From Spodoptera frugiperda (taxonomy: Eukaryota > Arthropoda > Insecta > Lepidoptera > Noctuidae), in NCBI RefSeq assembly GCF_023101765.2, contig NC_064236.1:496001-560000 (forward strand): a stretch of 64,000 nucleotides of DNA, read 5' to 3'. The position numbers were made by a program, and so were the translations under genes. Position 1 is the stretch's first letter; each line of letters opens with the position of its first letter. The notes beneath the pieces are model-generated. The model did not search any database and was not told the DNA's origin. It was given only the letters and a program-made list of their open reading frames with translations. Below, in pieces: positions 61,166-64,000 of this stretch.

Positions 61166-61460
61166 CGCATAAAAAATGTCCTCTTAGCTTTTCACAATCT
61201 CCACGCTTGGCAGGCAGGTTGGAGATCACAGTTCAAAAGATTCAGGTTCATTAGACGCATTATAAGTCTCCTCTAAATAAGAGTTTACCACAATCTCCAC
61301 GCCTGGCAGGCAGGTTGGAGATCGCAGTTTAAAAGGTTCTGATTAGTCAGAAGCCACGGAATTTAAAATTTTAAGAAATTAAATAAGTAGGCTTGCCATC
61401 ATTTCCGCATTTGGCAGACCAGTTGGAGATGGTAGTTGGAAATGTTTAGGTTATTTAGGA

Positions 61461-63521
61461 AACACGGCCATCTAAGGTAGTCTGAATTCGAGCAATGCTC
61501 TAGTTCCTTAATCCGGTCTTATGACACCCGTGAGAAGAATAAGGATGGTAACAAATATTCTACTTCACTGTCCACGACAAAATGGCTTGATGTTATGGTT
61601 CTGTATTGATCGTCAGCCTAATACTTCATTCATATTGTTTGTATAATAAATAAATGATTTGACATTGACTTGAGACAAATAGAAATCAATTATGGAATTA
61701 AAACATAATTTAATAGCACAAAATACTAATCGTTTGTCTGAAGAAATAATTCAAAACTCGCGGATAACATAGTCGGCTTCGTTAATTTACTGTACAGTAG
61801 CGCAATCTGGTGGTCATAAAATGGCACTATCGCTCAAAGTGATTCTAGTACCAATTGATAGATGGCGCTGATACAAACTTTCATAACGTATTTTAATGAC
61901 ATTTATTGAAGATAGATGGCGTTAGTTGGTGTGTTGCCTGATGTTTGAAATGAGCCCACACGAAGAGATGGGTATATTATTATCTCGCTAGCGCAGCAAA
62001 GGTGCTTATAATATTGGTTTAAATTTTGATGTGTTTTTGCTTACTGCATTGATTACATTATATTATTTGTTTCGCAAGGCTGGTGTATAATTTCGCTACC
62101 ATAGGCTCTATTCTAAAATTATGCATTAGGTATATCCTCTCGCCTTTTAAACGCCGAAAGGTTTGGTAGAGGTGCATAATGTACAGTGTCTTTCCCTTCA
62201 GCACTACTACTGAGTAATTTTCGCAAAGTATTAAGTATAGTATAGGTAATCTTATATTATGAACATTATGTCATGTGTGAGCGATTTACTACTGACTACA
62301 AGAAAGTATAATTATTAGTTGTTTTGCAATATGTATTTCAAAACAAATCAAACTCTATTTACGAACTAAAGTAAAGTTCATTCTATTTATTTAATATGAA
62401 CATTACATACCGGATACAACACACTGTGTGTATTGTTAGTACCAACATTATGTATTTGAATTAAAGTAAATAAATGCAATAATGATTCAACAGGATCCAT
62501 TATTATTAGGTCGAGCAAATACGAATACAAATAGGTAATAATATTATATTTCAATTTTTACCCGAAACAATGATTCCTCTTCGGACAAGTTAGGTTTTTT
62601 TATGTTAAATGGGCCGACGTTTGGCCGCTATCTCGCCTGATAGTAAGTGATGATGCGGCCTACGATGAAGCACGACTACCTTTTTTGGGCACAGGTTGCA
62701 CGTTCCACGTTTTATAATATGATAATTAATCAACTGATTAGTAAGATATTTGACTATGACCTAGAAGTGAGTTTTTAGCACTTAGATTTAGATTTCAGCC
62801 ATGATCGTCCCACTGTACGGCAAAGTCCTATCTACCCTCCATCCGCGCCCCTCTGTTTTAAACTTTTTGCGGCCAATCCTTGTCATAGATTTTTTACCAT
62901 AAATAAATTAATTTGGCGTTCACGTTTTCATAAAAAAAAAAAAACACTTTATGTTTGTAACGGGTGCCTAATGCTGAAGCAGCTACGCTATTCAGTATCT
63001 ATCAATTCAAACTTTCGAAGTGAGCTTGGTTGCTTTTCGCCCGTCTTCGGTTGAGATTATTCTCACCACCAATGACATGGCGGACTGCTATCGAATACAT
63101 TTCGATCTCTCGAATTGAAAGTTACAAAATAGTGTAGCAGGTCGGTTCGCTCATCGTGCTTTAGGGCTGATCTTGTAGAGTGTGAGATAATAAGAAATAA
63201 AGGGTTAGGTAATAATATTGAACACATCGTGTCATCTGTAGCAATTTTAGTGGTTAGTGTAACATGTTAGACTATTCTAATAATTATTGACTACAAAACA
63301 AAAATAGGTAGTTGAGTGACAAGCTGGCAAAGCTTCATATCAAGGAGTCCGTTGAGATTAATCCATTTTCAATACTTATATTTATGCAAAAAATATAGTA
63401 CGTTCCTACACGTGGAAAATATTCGGATCAAGGGCACAGCAGTACCAGTCGAACAAAAGACCATATTGGACCTTTATTTTTAAAACGTCATTATGTGGAA
63501 ATGATAAGTTACTTGAGTGGG
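61461..63521. other. Noncoding stretch between the 101-bp array and the last family-B copy
   Basis: It includes two GATAGATGGCG(C/T)T motifs (61857, 61912) like those inside the Helitron (8187, 8522), and a repeat scrap at 62595-62680 (GGGCCGACGTTTGGCCGC). No gene is supported. Confidence 0.4.
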
Positions 63522-63845
63522 ATTTTTTTATGGAACACACCGGCAAACTTTTAGACGTATCACGTGATGGTAAGCAATCGTCGCCGCCCGTGGTCACTCG
63601 AAACACCAGAGGCATTACAAGTGCGTTGCCGGCCCGTTGGTTAGGAATTTAAGGTTGTTGGGGAATCGGGGAATCGGGGATTGGGAAGATTGGGAAGGTG
63701 GGTGATTGGGCCTCCAGTAACCTCAATCACACAACGAAACACAACGCAAGCGTTGTTTCTCGTCGATTTTCTGTGAGGCCGTGGTATCACTCCGGTCGAG
63801 CCGGCCCATTCGTGCCGAAGCGTGGCTCTCCTTACTTAAATCCCA
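63522..63845 (+). repeat. Interspersed repeat, family B
   Basis: Features shared by all full copies: GATGGTAAGCAATCG, CGTTGCCGGC, GGAATTTAAGG, a G-rich GGGGAATCGGGG tract, ACACAACGCAAGCGTTGTTT (short inverted repeat caacgc/gcgttg) and TCGAGCCGGCCCATTC. No coding capacity. The class is unknown to me. Confidence 0.7.
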
Positions 63846-63848
63846 CAC

Positions 63849-64000
63849 TGGGATGCCGTCTCCTCGTTTTGCGAAGCAATCATGCTCGCTAAGGAGGAGG
63901 CGCGAGGGAACGAGCCTCTTCAAGCCCCAGCCGTCGCGAGAGACACTTCGGGCGTCGGGGATCGCGTTATGATCTCCGGCCACCGTAAGTGCGGGTCTGC
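63849..64000 (+). pseudogene. R1/Jockey-type retrotransposon C-terminus, cut by the window end
   Basis: The + strand reads WDAVSSFCEAIMLAKEEARG, then matches the 3' region of the copy at 51927-52590. It begins directly after a family-B repeat. The rest lies beyond the window. Confidence 0.55.

Larger units (their letters stand above)
59868..61460 (+). repeat. 101-bp tandem array, about 12 units, interrupted
   Basis: The unit contains ACGAGAGTTTGTTACAATCTCC, then GGCAGGCAGGTTGGAGATC, then GGTTCAGGTTCATCGGGGAG. The GAGAGTTT start recurs at 59874 (variant at 59974), 60089, 60190, 60291, 60391, 60492, 60593 and 60694, a steady spacing of 100-101 after the second unit. The array is broken by a family-B element (60721-61024) and a retrotransposon fragment (61086-61165), then resumes with decayed units to about 61460. 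Confidence 0.9.

Overview
The window is AT-rich animal nuclear DNA, almost certainly from a moth, most likely a noctuid-type lepidopteran. The evidence is a split gene with consensus GT..AG introns, a tRNA-derived SINE, a Helitron with the lepidopteran 3' end, and many 5'-truncated copies of an R1/Jockey-like non-LTR retrotransposon. Nothing prokaryotic is present. Most open frames over 60 codons are chance frames or lie inside repeats.

One gene can be read completely. On the + strand, eight coding exons between 26490 and 46846 join in frame into a 553-residue secreted protein. It has a signal peptide, a pentraxin/laminin-G-like lectin domain, a histidine-rich linker, a P/Q/L-rich low-complexity stretch, a polybasic furin-type site and a short C-terminal domain with three cysteines. 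The initiator ATG lies three bases inside an exon preceded by an acceptor, so at least one 5' noncoding exon lies upstream. Two promoter plus first-exon candidates are at about 1471-1561 and 4804-4922.

On the - strand, three exon-like segments (53678-53632, 49070-48914, 47532-47464) have matching reading phases and good splice sites. They look like the 5' end of an unrecognised gene that starts in a GC-rich patch near 53.76 kb. Its third exon ends in a donor only about 600 bp from the 3' end of the pentraxin-domain gene, so its remaining exons should run antisense through or past that gene.

Region by region: 1-26 kb is intergenic or upstream intron, with two MITE copies, a 2.1-kb Helitron carrying an 11-bp satellite (7118-9260), two SINEs and scattered fragments. 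26.5-46.8 kb is the pentraxin-domain gene; its large introns 2, 3 and 6 hold Helitron, retrotransposon and inverted-repeat pieces. 47-54 kb holds the - strand gene, with a hAT-type MITE, several copies of a family-C repeat and a retrotransposon nested in one of them. 54-64 kb holds one candidate exon, two unassigned small ORFs, a 101-bp tandem array (about 59.87-61.46 kb) broken by other repeats, and more retrotransposon 3' ends up to the window edge.

No clear undescribed system was found. The leads most worth a second look are the modular secreted pentraxin protein, the - strand gene that appears to overlap it, the 101-bp array that is open in all three forward frames, and the Helitron that carries or acquired the 11-bp satellite.
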